From positions 1 through 64,000 of the forward strand of contig NZ_JAGISH010000001.1 in NCBI RefSeq assembly GCF_017813235.1: 64,000 nt of DNA, given 5' to 3'. The DNA comes from Sagittula salina (GTDB lineage: Bacteria; Pseudomonadota; Alphaproteobacteria; Rhodobacterales; Rhodobacteraceae). Below are positions 51,901 to 60,954 of this stretch, one piece after another. Numbering within the stretch: the first letter of the stretch is position 1; every line of letters starts with the position of its first letter. A program made the translations under genes and the position numbers. Below the pieces are notes generated by a model. The model saw only the letters and a list, made by a program, of their open reading frames with translations. It did not search any database and was not told where the DNA came from.

Positions 51901-52387
51901 GCGCCCATTCGCTCTGGTGCAGCACGGTCGACGATTCCCCCGTGTGGTCGTCCCCCATCGCCATCAGCACGCCGCCGTGCTTCGAGGTGCCCGCCATGTT
52001 GGCGTGCCGCATGGCATCGCCGGAGCGGTCCACCCCCGGCCCCTTGCCGTACCAGAGGCCAAACACCCCGTCGAATTTCCCCTCTCCCCGCAATTCCGCC
52101 TGCTGCGCGCCCCAGAGCGCGGTGGCCGCGAGGTCTTCGTTCAGGCCCTCCTGAAACAGGATGTCGGCCTCGCGCAGCTGCCGTTCGGCGCGGTGCATCA
52201 TCAGGTCGACCGCGCCCAGCGGCGAGCCGCGATAGCCGGTGACGAAACCGGCGGTATTCAGCCCGGCGGCCCGGTCGCGTGCCTTTTGCGTCAGCATCAG
52301 CCGGACGAGGGCCTGCGTACCGTTCAGCAGCACGCTGTCCTGCCCCAGATCGAAACGGTCATTGAGGGTAATTCGATGCTTGCTCAT
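48974..52387 (-). CDS. Indolepyruvate:ferredoxin oxidoreductase, single-chain giant form
   Basis: 1137 residues fusing the alpha and gamma parts. The N-terminal half has the pyrimidine and TPP domains (TGYRGSPLGAVD, GIGCHYMVQWMD, GDGTYNHSG), then an iron-sulfur region (NTDVCEGCGDCGVQSNC, SACNKDFSCLKGFCPS), and a C-terminal gamma domain (GVGGTGVVTIGAVLAQA). These enzymes oxidatively decarboxylate arylpyruvates from aromatic amino acids to acyl-CoA; the single-chain form is widespread in proteobacteria. The start at 52387 has GGAGG upstream. Divergent from a LysR gene with an inverted repeat between, so LysR control is likely. Confidence 0.93.
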   Translation of the reverse strand: MSKHRITLNDRFDLGQDSVLLNGTQALVRLMLTQKARDRAAGLNTAGFVTGYRGSPLGAVDLMMHRAERQLREADILFQEGLNEDLAATALWGAQQAELRGEGKFDGVFGLWYGKGPGVDRSGDAMRHANMAGTSKHGGVLMAMGDDHTGESSTVLHQSEWALVDAYMPVVSPAGVQEIIDYGLYGYALSRFSGLWVGLKTMKDTVEATAVVDGRIDRVKLMTPQFAMPDGGLNIRLVDTPHAQEARMIDYKRFAAEAFSRANGMDKRIWGKPGAKIGFVAAGKNWLDLVHALSLLNIDAAEAERLGITTYKVGQTFPLDMQGFHDWAEGLDLIVIVEEKRKLIEVQVKEAIFDDRRGRRVYGWYRGGAGNMHREELFPTKGALDPILIARKLGEILVEEGRGTDGVKAGLAQIEEATRADNAEDIAQRTPWFCAGCPHNSSTKVPEGSRAYAGIGCHYMVQWMDRSTLGFTHMGAEGANWVGEAPFSKRRHVFQNLGDGTYNHSGVQAIRAALAAGTTLTYKILFNDAVAMTGGQQNEGGLTPQRIAAEVMAMGVERVAVVVDEKEELGAFPEGVTLHERADLETVQKGLAGHEGVSVLLYVQTCAAEKRRRRKRGRFPDPDRRVFINTDVCEGCGDCGVQSNCVAIVPEETELGRKRAIDQSACNKDFSCLKGFCPSFVTLEGAKVKKAEVAALVLPDLPEAALPAIGGTWNVVITGVGGTGVVTIGAVLAQAAQIDGKGAGMMEMAGLAQKGGAVHIHLRLAETPDDISAVRVATGEADALIGGDLVVSAGAKTLGLTRTGRTGAVVNSHEIITGEFTRNTEFQLPSDRLTVALQARLREKVAFFDASELARVALGDSIFSNVMMLGAAWQRGLVPLSREAIVQAIELNGAAVAGNLRAFDIGRWAVLYPDEAAALLKPVVVEKPKTLEDKIAFRAAHLERYQDAALAEKYRRLLRDIADPRLKEAVAKGYHKVLAYKDEYEVARLHLETEAKARAVFDGDFRMTFHLAPPMVSEEGPDGRPVKKQFGARMLTGFRWLARMKRLRGTALDPFGRTEERRMERALIAQYEADMGEWLPKATPGRMEALVALADLPLSVRGFGPVKMANAAKAEKRREDLLAVLRAGGSLVRTAAE

Positions 52388-52435
52388 GTCCGGCGCCTCC
52401 CAACGCTGAAGATACGGGCAATGTAGCACCAAATT

Positions 52436-52454
52436 AGGTCAAAATCATTGACCT
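52436..52454. promoter_or_regulatory. Inverted repeat, candidate LysR-type operator
   Basis: AGGTCAA (52436-52442), five bases, TTGACCT (52448-52454): a perfect palindrome in the divergent region, within an AT-rich patch, about 50 bases upstream of the oxidoreductase gene. It contains a T-N11-A pattern. Confidence 0.6.
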
Positions 52455-52556
52455 GAACAGGGCTAATTTCCGCGTTACCCCGCTGTCACGTCAACTAGTT
52501 ATCGATTTAACCGTTTCCTGCGACTATGTGGGGGAAAGCTTACGAAAGAAGACGCG

Positions 52557-53462
52557 ATGGATTGGGACAAGCTCAGAATATTTCACGCCGTGGCGGATGC
52601 CGGCAGTCTGACCCATGCCGGAGACGCGCTGCATCTGTCGCAGTCAGCGGTCTCGCGGCAGGTCCGCGCGCTCGAGGAGGCGTTGAACACCACGCTGTTC
52701 CACCGTCACGCGCGCGGCCTGATTCTCACAGAACAGGGAGAGCTTCTGTTCGACGCCACCTCCGCCATGAACAAACGCATCGACAGCGCCACCGCACGCA
52801 TCCGCGATTCCGAGGAGGAGGTGTTCGGCGAACTGAAGGTGACCACCACGCACGGCTTCGGCGCGCTATGGCTGGCGCCGCGTCTGGCCAAGCTCTACGA
52901 CAAGTTTCCCGGCCTGCGTATCGATCTGATGCTGGAGGAGCGCGTGCTCGACCTGCCCATGCGCGAGGCCGACGTCGCCATCCGCATGAAGGAACCATCC
53001 CAGGCCGACCTGATCCGCAAACGGCTGATGTCGATCCGGATGCGGATGTATGCCTCGCCCGAATACCTCGCCGAGCACGGCGAACCGCAGCAGATCGAGG
53101 ACATCCGCGACCACCGCCTGATCTGCCAGAAACCCGGCGCGCCGCAGGTGCTTGCCGGGGAACAGCTGGTGCAGTCGCTGCTGGCGCATGACGTGCAGAC
53201 CGCGCTGACGGTGAACAACTACTTCGGTGTGTTGCAGGCGGTCGTGGCCAACCTCGGCATCGGCGTACTGCCCGATTACATCATCGAGGATTTCCCCACC
53301 ATGGTCCGCGTCCTGCCGGAGGTCGAAAGCGTGGAGGTTCCGGTCTTCCTCGCCTACCCCGAAGAACTGCGCCAGTCCAAGCGCGTGTCCGCCTTCCGCG
53401 ACTTCGTACAGGACGAGATCATCGCACACCGTCGGCAGCGACGGGCGATGGGGGCGGACTGA
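52557..53462 (+). CDS. LysR-family transcriptional regulator
   Basis: 301 residues: N-terminal winged helix-turn-helix (LRIFHAVADAGSLTHAGDALHLSQSAVSRQVRALEE) and a substrate-binding domain (ELKVTTTHGFGALWLAPRL...). AAAGAAGA precedes the ATG. Divergent from the indolepyruvate oxidoreductase gene, which it probably regulates together with itself. Effector unknown. Confidence 0.92.
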   Translation: MDWDKLRIFHAVADAGSLTHAGDALHLSQSAVSRQVRALEEALNTTLFHRHARGLILTEQGELLFDATSAMNKRIDSATARIRDSEEEVFGELKVTTTHGFGALWLAPRLAKLYDKFPGLRIDLMLEERVLDLPMREADVAIRMKEPSQADLIRKRLMSIRMRMYASPEYLAEHGEPQQIEDIRDHRLICQKPGAPQVLAGEQLVQSLLAHDVQTALTVNNYFGVLQAVVANLGIGVLPDYIIEDFPTMVRVLPEVESVEVPVFLAYPEELRQSKRVSAFRDFVQDEIIAHRRQRRAMGAD

Positions 53463-53542
53463 ACACAACCCCTGATCGAATGCCACACTGTGGTATGCAC
53501 GTCACGCATATCGGAAATGCTGCGGGTGCGACATGAAATCCC

Positions 53543-53570
53543 TTGATCGTTTCAGGAGCGATGACATATT
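53543..53570 (+). promoter_or_regulatory. Promoter of the candidate small RNA
   Basis: TTGATC (53543-53548), 16 bases, CATATT (53565-53570). Transcription would start near 53577 and end at the terminator at 53660. Confidence 0.5.
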
Positions 53571-53576
53571 CGGCAG

Positions 53577-53660
53577 ATGACGGTGCAATGCATCAAATGC
53601 AGTGCATCTTCATACCTCCCTGTTGGACTACGGCCGAGCTTTGTGCTCGGCCTTTTTTTT
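53577..53660 (+). ncRNA. Candidate small RNA of about 84 nt
   Basis: A promoter-like pair upstream, no convincing coding frame, an exposed ACCTCCC (complementary to Shine-Dalgarno sequences) at about 53615-53621, and a textbook terminator at the end. TGCA-rich repeats (53584-53607) may form another stem. The CCTCC motif recalls the anti-ribosome-binding-site loops of alphaproteobacterial CcsR/cuckoo RNAs, but I cannot assign it to that family. Confidence 0.5.
53632..53660 (+). terminator. Strong Rho-independent terminator
   Basis: GGCCGAGC-TTTGT-GCTCGGCC (53632-53652), perfect 8-bp stem, then eight Ts (53653-53660). Confidence 0.9.
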
Positions 53661-53813
53661 GGCGCTACGCCATGCGGGGCACAGGCTGGCCACCGGGACA
53701 TGCACCCGGCGCCACACACTTTCCCTTCACGGCGCGCGCGCTAAGCTCGTCCTCGACACCAGCCAGACGCCGCCCGCCGCTGCTGCCAACCTCACTGCCC
53801 AAGGACCTGCCCA

Positions 53814-54188
53814 ATGCCTCCCGCCCGCCGCCTCGCCAGCCCGCTCTGGACCCTCGCCGGGGTGATCGCGCTCGCGCTGGGGCTGATCGGCATCGTTCTG
53901 CCGCTGATGCCCACGACGGTCTTCCTTCTGCTGGCGGGCTTCTGCTTCACCAAGGGCTCGCCACGCCTGCGCCGCTGGCTGGAAACCCACCCCCGCCTTG
54001 GCCCCCCGGTGCTGGCATGGGAGCAAACCGGCGCCATCGCACGGCGCCACAAGCGCCTCGCCGTGGCGATGATGGCGGCGACCTTCGCGCTCTGCGCCGC
54101 GCTCGGATTGCCGCTGTGGGTGCTTGGCCTGCAAGCCGCCTGCCTGCTCGGCGCTGGCACCTACGTCTGGACCCGCCCCGACACCTGA
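53814..54188 (+). CDS. YbaN/DUF454 family inner-membrane protein
   Basis: 124 residues with about three membrane helices. The family signature GLIGIVLPLMPTTVFLLLAGFCFTKGSPRLRRWLETH is intact, followed by GPPVLAWEQTGAIARRHKRLA. Function unknown. The sRNA-type terminator lies upstream, so it has its own promoter in 53661-53813 that I could not pick out. Confidence 0.88.
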   Translation: MPPARRLASPLWTLAGVIALALGLIGIVLPLMPTTVFLLLAGFCFTKGSPRLRRWLETHPRLGPPVLAWEQTGAIARRHKRLAVAMMAATFALCAALGLPLWVLGLQAACLLGAGTYVWTRPDT

Positions 54189-54386
54189 GGAAGGCCATCC
54201 GCTTCAGGCGACCGCTTTCTTTCGCTCTGGAAAGACCCGAAACTCAAGTCCGCCCGGCCCCTGCAGCACCCGGACACCCGGACACCCGCTCGTTGCATCC
54301 ATCCGCCTTTCCGGCCACGCTCGAAACATCATCCCCCACACGACCAGCGCCACATAATCGCACGCAAGCCAATCCCCGGAGTCCCG

Positions 54387-54956
54387 ATGCAGACCCAAAC
54401 CCTCACCTGCACCTGCCAAAAGACCTCCTGGTCCATTAGCGGCGCCACTCCCGGTCGCCACGTGGTCTGCTACTGTGCCGACTGCCAAAGCTTCGCACGC
54501 CACCTGAAGCACAGCGACATGCTGGCCCCGCACGGCGGCACGCATATCTGGCAGACCGTTCCCGGGGGGGTGCACATTGCGCGCGGTGCCGAAAACCTCG
54601 CGTGCCTGCGGCTGTCACCGAAGGGCATGAACCGTTGGTACGCCGCCTGCTGCGATACGCCGGTCGGCAACACTCTGCAGAAAGCCACGCCGCCCTTCGT
54701 CGGCCTGATCCTGCCGGCGCCGGGCGATGGTTTTGGCCCCGTCAAGGCGCGGGTGAACACGGTCTCCACGCGGGGCGCGGTCAAGGAACACGGTTTCGAA
54801 GCCGCCGGTCTGACCGTGATCCTGCGCGCCATCGGAGCCTACTTCACACAAAAGGCCCACGGCCCCTTTTTCGACGCGGAGGGCAGGCCGCCGGTGGAAC
54901 CACGCGTGCTCTCGGTCTCGGAACGCAACGCCGCACGCGGCGGCCCTGCTGCCTGA
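54387..54956 (+). CDS. DUF6151 / GFA-like cysteine-rich protein
   Basis: 189 residues. Cysteines CTC (8-10), CYCADCQ (28-34) and the ACCDTPVGN block recall the zinc-binding GFA (glutathione-dependent formaldehyde-activating-like) fold; the length and pattern fit DUF6151. Likely cytoplasmic zinc protein of unknown substrate. GGAG precedes the ATG. Confidence 0.75.
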   Translation: MQTQTLTCTCQKTSWSISGATPGRHVVCYCADCQSFARHLKHSDMLAPHGGTHIWQTVPGGVHIARGAENLACLRLSPKGMNRWYAACCDTPVGNTLQKATPPFVGLILPAPGDGFGPVKARVNTVSTRGAVKEHGFEAAGLTVILRAIGAYFTQKAHGPFFDAEGRPPVEPRVLSVSERNAARGGPAA

Positions 54957-55107
54957 CACGGCCCCGACCGCCAGACACCGGCGCGGTCCCTCCGCACCGC
55001 CCCGGCATCGCTTTTGTATAACCCCCATCGCCACCCCAAGGCGGGGCTTCCCCCCGCGCCTGCCTTGCCGTAAAGGGAGCGCGACACGCCATCTCAGGGG
55101 AAAGACC

Positions 55108-57267
55108 ATGCAGGAACCGGCCATCACCGAAGAGCTCATCGCCGCCCACGGCATCAAGCCCGACGAGTACGCCGAGATCCTCCGCATCCTGAACCGGGAA
55201 CCGACCTTTACGGAGCTGGGCATCTTCAGCGCGATGTGGAACGAGCACTGCTCCTACAAATCGTCGAAGATCCACCTCAAGACGCTGCCCACCACCGGCC
55301 CGCAGGTCATCTGTGGCCCCGGCGAAAACGCTGGCGTGGTGGGCATCGGCGACGGGCAGGCCGTGGTCTTCAAGATGGAAAGCCACAACCACCCCTCCTA
55401 CATCGAACCCTATCAGGGTGCCGCCACCGGCGTCGGTGGCATCCTGCGCGATGTGTTCACCATGGGCGCGCGGCCCATCGCGGCGATGAACTCGCTCAGC
55501 TTCGGTGAAAAGGACCACCCCAAGACCCGTCGGCTGGTGCACGGCGTCGTTGAGGGCGTCGGCGGCTACGGCAATGCCTTCGGGGTTCCGACGGTTGGCG
55601 GCGAGGTCCGTTTTCACCCCGCCTACAACGGCAACTGCCTCGTGAACGCCTTTGCCGCCGGTCTCGCGGACACAGACAAGATCTTCTACTCCGCCGCTTC
55701 CGGCGTGGGCCGCCCTGTCGTCTATCTGGGCGCCAAGACCGGTCGCGACGGCGTTGGCGGCGCGACCATGGCATCGGCCGAATTCGACGAGACCATCGAG
55801 GAAAAGCGCCCCACCGTGCAGGTTGGCGACCCCTTCACCGAAAAGCGCCTGATGGAAGCGACTCTGGAGCTGATGCAAACCGGCGCCGTGATCTCGATAC
55901 AGGACATGGGCGCGGCCGGCCTGACCTGTTCCGCCGTGGAAATGGGCGACAAGGGCGGCCTCGGCATCCGACTCGACCTTGAAAACGTGCCGCAGCGCGA
56001 AACCGGCATGACCGCCTATGAAATGATGCTGTCCGAATCCCAGGAACGGATGCTCATGGTCCTCGATCCCGCGAAGGAAGCCGAGGCCAAGGCCGTCTTC
56101 GACAAATGGGACCTCGACTTTGCCATCGTGGGTGAAACCATCGCCGAGGACCGCTTCCTCATCATGCACAACGGCACCTGCATGGCCGACCTGCCGCTGT
56201 CGAAACTGTCGTCGTCGGCCCCGGAATACGACCGCCCGCATGTGCCCACGCCACAGGCCGAGCCGCTTGAAGACGTGCCCCAGATCGACGCGATCGACGC
56301 GCTGAAGGCGCTGCTGGCCAGCCCCAACTACGCGTCCAAAGCCTGGGTCTACGACCAGTACGACAGTCAGGTGATGGCCGACACCATGCGCACGCCGGGC
56401 TTTGGCGCGGGCGTCATCCGCGTGCACGGCACCGAGAAAAAGCTCGCCTTCACGTCGGACGTCACCCCCCGCTACGTCAAGGCGAACCCGCATCAGGGCG
56501 GCCGTCAGGCCGTGGCGGAGGCCTACCGCAACCTCACCGCGGTGGGGGCGCTGCCGCTGGCCACCACAGACAACCTCAACTTCGGCAACCCCGAGAAACC
56601 CGAGATCATGGGCCAGTTCGTCGGCGCCCTCAAGGGCATCGGCGAGGCCTGCATCGCGCTCGACATGCCGATCGTGTCCGGCAATGTCTCGCTGTACAAC
56701 GAGACCGACGGTCAGGGCATCCTGCCAACGCCGACCATCGGCGCCGTGGGACTGATCGCGGCGGGTGAAGAGCCGATCCTCGACACCCCCCGCGAAGGCC
56801 ACGTCGCCCTGCTGCTGGGCGCGACCGAAGGCCACCTTGGCCAGTCCGCCCTGCTCTGGGAAGTCTTCAACCGCGAGGACGGCGACGCACCGCATGTGGA
56901 CCTCGCCGCGGAGCGCGCGCATGGCGAGTTCATCCGCGCCAACCGCCAGTGGATCCGCTGCTGCACCGACCTCTCGGACGGGGGGCTGGCGCTCGCCGCC
57001 TTCGAGATGGCCGTGGCGGGCGACGTGGGCGTGCAGATCGACACCGACGACACCGCGCAGCTTTTTGGCGAGGATCAGGCCCGCTACCTGATTGCCTGCA
57101 ATTTCGACGCCGCCGAGGCGCTGATGGGTGCTGCGGGACAGGCGGGCGTGCCGCTCACCACCGTGGGTCGCTTTACCGGCGATACGGTTCGTTTCGGCGC
57201 GTCGGAGGCCCCGCTGGCCGACCTCCGCAGCCAGAGCGCGGAAACCTTCCCCACCCTCTTCGGCTAA
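55108..57267 (+). CDS. purL: Phosphoribosylformylglycinamidine synthase subunit II
   Basis: 719 residues, the small-PurL type that works with PurS and PurQ. It makes FGAM in purine synthesis. Motifs: [55 protein letters not shown]. The paired AIRS-like halves are complete. purS and purQ are not next to it here. AGGGGAAAG precedes the ATG. Confidence 0.97.
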   Translation: MQEPAITEELIAAHGIKPDEYAEILRILNREPTFTELGIFSAMWNEHCSYKSSKIHLKTLPTTGPQVICGPGENAGVVGIGDGQAVVFKMESHNHPSYIEPYQGAATGVGGILRDVFTMGARPIAAMNSLSFGEKDHPKTRRLVHGVVEGVGGYGNAFGVPTVGGEVRFHPAYNGNCLVNAFAAGLADTDKIFYSAASGVGRPVVYLGAKTGRDGVGGATMASAEFDETIEEKRPTVQVGDPFTEKRLMEATLELMQTGAVISIQDMGAAGLTCSAVEMGDKGGLGIRLDLENVPQRETGMTAYEMMLSESQERMLMVLDPAKEAEAKAVFDKWDLDFAIVGETIAEDRFLIMHNGTCMADLPLSKLSSSAPEYDRPHVPTPQAEPLEDVPQIDAIDALKALLASPNYASKAWVYDQYDSQVMADTMRTPGFGAGVIRVHGTEKKLAFTSDVTPRYVKANPHQGGRQAVAEAYRNLTAVGALPLATTDNLNFGNPEKPEIMGQFVGALKGIGEACIALDMPIVSGNVSLYNETDGQGILPTPTIGAVGLIAAGEEPILDTPREGHVALLLGATEGHLGQSALLWEVFNREDGDAPHVDLAAERAHGEFIRANRQWIRCCTDLSDGGLALAAFEMAVAGDVGVQIDTDDTAQLFGEDQARYLIACNFDAAEALMGAAGQAGVPLTTVGRFTGDTVRFGASEAPLADLRSQSAETFPTLFG

Positions 57268-57510
57268 GCCATCGCCGAACGCAGGCAAACGGCGCTCCCC
57301 CCCGGGGGGCCCGCTTTGCATTGGCGACAGGGTAAGGATTTCATGAATACCCCGCCAGAGACTGCGCTGCTATTGATTAACAATGCCGCGACATTGCTGA
57401 ACTGCGGCAGTTTCGGAAACAATCCATACCCTGAGCGTCCCGCTTTCGCGGACGGCCCGCAGGCCCGCAATCCGGGCCGCCCCCTGCCATTTCATCAAAG
57501 GACTTCACCG

Positions 57511-57756
57511 ATGTCTGCCAAGATCCTCACCGCCCTCGTCACCGCCGCCGCGCTGACCGCTTCCCTCACTGTCGCGACCCCGGTTGCCGCCCTCGATCAG
57601 GACGAACGCAACGTGGTCGGCGGCATCGTTCTCGGCGTGCTGGGCACGCTGGCCGTGCAGCAGGCAACAAAGCCGAAGACCAGGACGAAGGTCGTCACCT
57701 GCTCGAACCCCTTCCGCACCATGCGCAACGGCCAGATCGTCTGGGCCTGCCGCTGA
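57511..57756 (+). CDS. Small exported protein with two C-terminal cysteines
   Basis: 81 residues. Signal peptide MSAKILTALVTAAALTASLT to about VAA; mature part DQDERNVVGGIVLGVLGTLAVQQ contains a glycine-rich hydrophobic stretch; the tail TCSNPFRTMRNGQIVWAC could form a disulfide. AAAGGA precedes the ATG at 57511. No family recognised. Periplasmic or membrane-inserted. Confidence 0.7.
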   Translation: MSAKILTALVTAAALTASLTVATPVAALDQDERNVVGGIVLGVLGTLAVQQATKPKTRTKVVTCSNPFRTMRNGQIVWACR

Positions 57757-58114
57757 CCTCTGCCTGAGACCGTGAACCGCTACCTCCGCAACCCGCAGAA
57801 GCTTTGTCTCGGAGCCGCCGTCGCCTGAGACCGGAGGGGCGGGCGACGGCACGGCGGGGAAGCTGTTTGCCGAGGAGCCCCGCGCCGCGGGGAGACGGCC
57901 AAACCGCTTGCGCGACGGGGCGGCGGCTTTCGGCAGGCTCCGGCGACGGCGGCTGTGATGCTTTGCCTTGATGAGCCAAAGCCCCCCCTTCGCGCTGCGG
58001 CATCCCGCAACGCCCTTCCACTCTCGGCACACCTGCCCACCGCCTTTCCCAAATCACATCCCGAAACCGCTCCCGCCCCTTCCGCAACCCGCGCGTCTCC
58101 CCCATATTCAGCCC
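57757..58114. other. Intergenic region, nothing recognised
   Basis: Very GC-rich. Open frames on both strands are non-specific extensions. It should contain the promoter of the M48 gene, which I could not identify. Confidence 0.5.
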
Positions 58115-58801
58115 ATGCTGAAATTCACCCCGCTCCTGCTCGCCATTCTTTACGCGCTCGCGATGTACCACTTCTCGGCGTGGCGAACGCGGAGGGAACT
58201 GGATGCCCGCTCCACGCCGCTGACCGACCCGGGGCTGCTCTCCGTCACCGACCGCATGGCCCGCGCGCTGGACCTCCCGACGATCAAGGTCAACGTCTAC
58301 GAGATCGAGCCGGTCAACGGCCTCGCAGCGCCGGACGGGCGCATTTTCCTGACGCGGGGGTTCCTGAACCGCTACAAGGCGGGCGCGGTCACGGCGGAGG
58401 AACTCGCCTCTGTCATCGCGCATGAGTTGGGCCATGTGGCGCTGGGGCACGCGCGGCGGCGGATGATCGACTTCTCCGGCCAGAACGCGATCCGCACGGC
58501 GCTGATGATGGTGCTCGGGCGCTTCCTCCCCGGTCTCGGTCCGATGCTGGCCAATGCCCTGACCGGCCTTCTGGCAGCCCACCTCAGCCGCTCGGACGAA
58601 TACGAGGCCGACGCCTATGCCTCCGCCCTGCTGCACAAATCCGGCATCGGACTGGGGCCGCAGAAATCGCTTTTCGAGAAACTCGACCGCCTCACACGGG
58701 CAGGCCACGCCGGGCCTCCCGCCTGGCTCATGTCGCACCCGAAGACCGCCGACCGCATCGCGGCCATCGAAGCGGCAGAGGCGCGCTGGTCAAGAACCTG
58801 A
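58115..58801 (+). CDS. M48 family zinc metalloprotease
   Basis: 228 residues: an N-terminal hydrophobic anchor (about 5-21), then HELGH (103-107) and the third zinc ligand in SDEYEADAYA. A compact HtpX/Oma1-like membrane-anchored protease. The longer upstream frame is not supported; 58115 is the only Met that leaves a clean anchor. Probable role in envelope protein quality control. Confidence 0.88.
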   Translation: MLKFTPLLLAILYALAMYHFSAWRTRRELDARSTPLTDPGLLSVTDRMARALDLPTIKVNVYEIEPVNGLAAPDGRIFLTRGFLNRYKAGAVTAEELASVIAHELGHVALGHARRRMIDFSGQNAIRTALMMVLGRFLPGLGPMLANALTGLLAAHLSRSDEYEADAYASALLHKSGIGLGPQKSLFEKLDRLTRAGHAGPPAWLMSHPKTADRIAAIEAAEARWSRT

Positions 58802-58852
58802 CGCGCCACCGGGGCCGGACCTCACCCTGCGGTCCGTCCCTTTCCCCGACAC

Positions 58853-59989
58853 TCACTCCGCGATCAGGTCAAAGGCCGCTTCGGCGAGGTCCACGCCGTT
58901 CACCTGCACCACAAGCCCGTGCAGGCCGGGGTGCAGACGGTACGTCGTCGCGTCGCCCTTCAGCACATGCCGCTTTTCCAGCCGAAGGCCCGCGCGCCCC
59001 ACCTCGCAGGCCTTCAGCTTGAAAACCTTCTCCGCCGCGCCTCCGGGTCGGAAAAACCGCAGCCGGTAATCCACCATCGCGGGGCGCGCTGCCTCGGCCT
59101 CCAGCCAGACGGCAAAGCGCAGCGCCTCTCCCACGCGCACCTTCGGCGTCAGCACCTCCAACCGCGCCGTCACCCCGCCCGCCTCAAAGCCCAACAGCGC
59201 CAGCGCCCTCGGCTCGCCGCGTTTCACCGCCGTGCGCAGGGCGTGGCGGGTGATCCATGCCATTTCAGCCGCATCCTGCTGCCCCGCGTCGCGCCAGCGC
59301 GCGAGCCGCTCGGTCACGGCCTCCGGCATGACCCGCGACAGGTCGTTCATGTGGTTGGCCACGGACCGCGTGACGAACCGCGCCTCGTCACGGTGCAGCC
59401 TGTCGAGGAACCCCAGCGGCACGGTCGGGTCGATCGTCACCGCCCGCCCCCAGGGCAGCCTTGGCCGCGTCCCTTCGGAGACCAGCCGCCGCACATGGTA
59501 GTTCTCGTCGTGCATCCAGTCCCGCATCCGCGTGAGCGTCATGTCGGGCCAGCGGTTCAGGAAGGGCCGCACGGCGTATTCCATAGAAAACCGCCGGGTC
59601 GCCGCGTGCAGCAGGTCCAGCGCGCGCTCCGGCGCCGCCATCCCGTGCCGAACCGCAAGAACGCCGAAAACCGCGTGGATGAACCGGCCAAAGTCATTGT
59701 CGCGCAGCGCCGGGTCCAGCGGTTCGGGCATCGCCGCCTCCAGCGCTTCCGCCATGGCAGGAAACCCCGAAGGCAGCTGCGCCTCGAGGCAATCGGCCAC
59801 CCAGTCGAGCCGCTGCATCAGGCCGCGTCCCTCCAGCCCCGGCACGCAGGCGGACAGGAACCGTTCCGCGTCGAACCCCGGCAGCGCCGCGAACCCGGCA
59901 GCAAGATCCGCCACCGATCCGGCATTGAACAGCTGAGCGGCAAGCAAAACGCCCGCCCCGCCGCCCTTGCCATCCGGCCCCCGCGCCAC
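58853..59989 (-). CDS. DNA alkylation repair protein (AlkD-like, HEAT repeats)
   Basis: About 378 residues with the HEAT-repeat pattern of AlkC/AlkD glycosylases: MTLTRMRDWMHDENYHVRRLVSEGTRPRLPWGRAV, LDRLHRDEARFVTRSVANHMNDLSR. The C-terminal 110 residues (VLTPKVRVGEALRFAVWLEA...) look like an added beta-sandwich domain. The start is GTG at 59989, five bases after the SDR stop, suggesting translational coupling; an ATG nearby is out of frame. Removes alkylated bases; the exact lesion is unknown. Confidence 0.82.
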   Translation of the reverse strand: MARGPDGKGGGAGVLLAAQLFNAGSVADLAAGFAALPGFDAERFLSACVPGLEGRGLMQRLDWVADCLEAQLPSGFPAMAEALEAAMPEPLDPALRDNDFGRFIHAVFGVLAVRHGMAAPERALDLLHAATRRFSMEYAVRPFLNRWPDMTLTRMRDWMHDENYHVRRLVSEGTRPRLPWGRAVTIDPTVPLGFLDRLHRDEARFVTRSVANHMNDLSRVMPEAVTERLARWRDAGQQDAAEMAWITRHALRTAVKRGEPRALALLGFEAGGVTARLEVLTPKVRVGEALRFAVWLEAEAARPAMVDYRLRFFRPGGAAEKVFKLKACEVGRAGLRLEKRHVLKGDATTYRLHPGLHGLVVQVNGVDLAEAAFDLIAE

Positions 59990-59994
59990 GGGGG

Positions 59995-60774
59995 TCAGAT
60001 CGTCGCCAGCGTCGCGCCGCCATCCAGCAGGATGTTCTGCCCGACGATGAAGCCCGCGTGCTGCGAACACAGGTAGGCGCACATATGGCCGAATTCCTCG
60101 GGCGTGCCGTAACGCTGCGCCGGGATCGTCGCCTCGCGCTGCTGCTTTGCCTCCTCGATCGTGATGCCCTTCTGCTCCGCCACGCCGGTATCCAGCGATA
60201 TGGCTCGGTCGGTGGCATGGATGCCGGGCAGCAGGTTGTTGACGATGACGCCTTGTGCCGCCACCTGCCGCGCCGTGCCAGCGACATAGCCGGTCAGCCC
60301 GGTGCGCGCGGCGTTCGACAGGCCCAGCACCGCGATGGGCGCCTTCACCGACTGCGAGGTGATGTTGACCACCCGGCCCCAGCCCTTGTCGATCATCTTC
60401 GGCATCAGTTCGGTCATCAGCGCGATGGGCGTCAGCATGTTGCCGTCGAGCGCCTTGAGGAAATCCTCGCGCGTCCAGTCGTGCCACATGCCCGGCGGCG
60501 GACCGCCCGCGTTGGTCACGAGGATATCAACCGCGCCCGCGGCTTCCAGCACCTTCGCGCGGCCGTCCTCCGACACGATGTCGGCGGCCACGGTCGTCAC
60601 CTGCACGTTGTAGCGGTCGCGGATCGCCTGCGCGGTGGTTTCCAGCGCCTCCGCGCCGCGTGCGTTCATCACCAGATCGACGCCCGCCTCCGCCAGCGCC
60701 TCCGCGCAACCGCGCCCCAGTCCCTTGCTCGATGCGCAGACCAGCGCGCGCTTGCCCCGAATGCCCAGATCCAT
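59995..60774 (-). CDS. SDR-family oxidoreductase
   Basis: 259 residues with the Rossmann motif ASSKGLGRG and NAGG. The usual YxxxK catalytic pair is absent: after Ser (NITSQSVK) the sequence reads VLGLSNAARTGLTGY. This LSNA variant is common in a subgroup related to 3-oxoacyl reductases. The start at 60774 has GGGAGG upstream. Coupled to the downstream alkylation-repair gene. Substrate unknown. Confidence 0.88.
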   Translation of the reverse strand: MDLGIRGKRALVCASSKGLGRGCAEALAEAGVDLVMNARGAEALETTAQAIRDRYNVQVTTVAADIVSEDGRAKVLEAAGAVDILVTNAGGPPPGMWHDWTREDFLKALDGNMLTPIALMTELMPKMIDKGWGRVVNITSQSVKAPIAVLGLSNAARTGLTGYVAGTARQVAAQGVIVNNLLPGIHATDRAISLDTGVAEQKGITIEEAKQQREATIPAQRYGTPEEFGHMCAYLCSQHAGFIVGQNILLDGGATLATI

Positions 60775-60879
60775 CCGGATCCTCCCTCTTTGTTCTGTCC
60801 AAGTTCCGTTATGGCCCCGGAAACGCCCTTTGACGGTGTCGTTTCCGCAACGTCGGCAAAACGCCGACCTCATTCCCAT

Positions 60880-60907
60880 TTGATGACACATTGTTCCGGC
60901 TTACAAT
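60880..60907 (+). promoter_or_regulatory. Promoter of the Hint-domain gene
   Basis: TTGATG (60880-60885), 16 bases, TACAAT (60902-60907), 47 bases before the start codon and in an AT-richer patch. Confidence 0.55.
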
Positions 60908-60954
60908 GCCTTGGGCGACATCCATCTTCTTCTTCGTCGCCGCGAAAGGCCCCC

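Noticed and set aside
49358..52426. 1022-codon open frame on the plus strand
   Set aside because: Antisense to the indolepyruvate oxidoreductase; His/Arg/Gly-rich with no domain. High GC leaves antisense frames open.
54844..57321. 825-codon open frame on the minus strand
   Set aside because: Antisense of purL; composition and lack of any motif mark it as a shadow.
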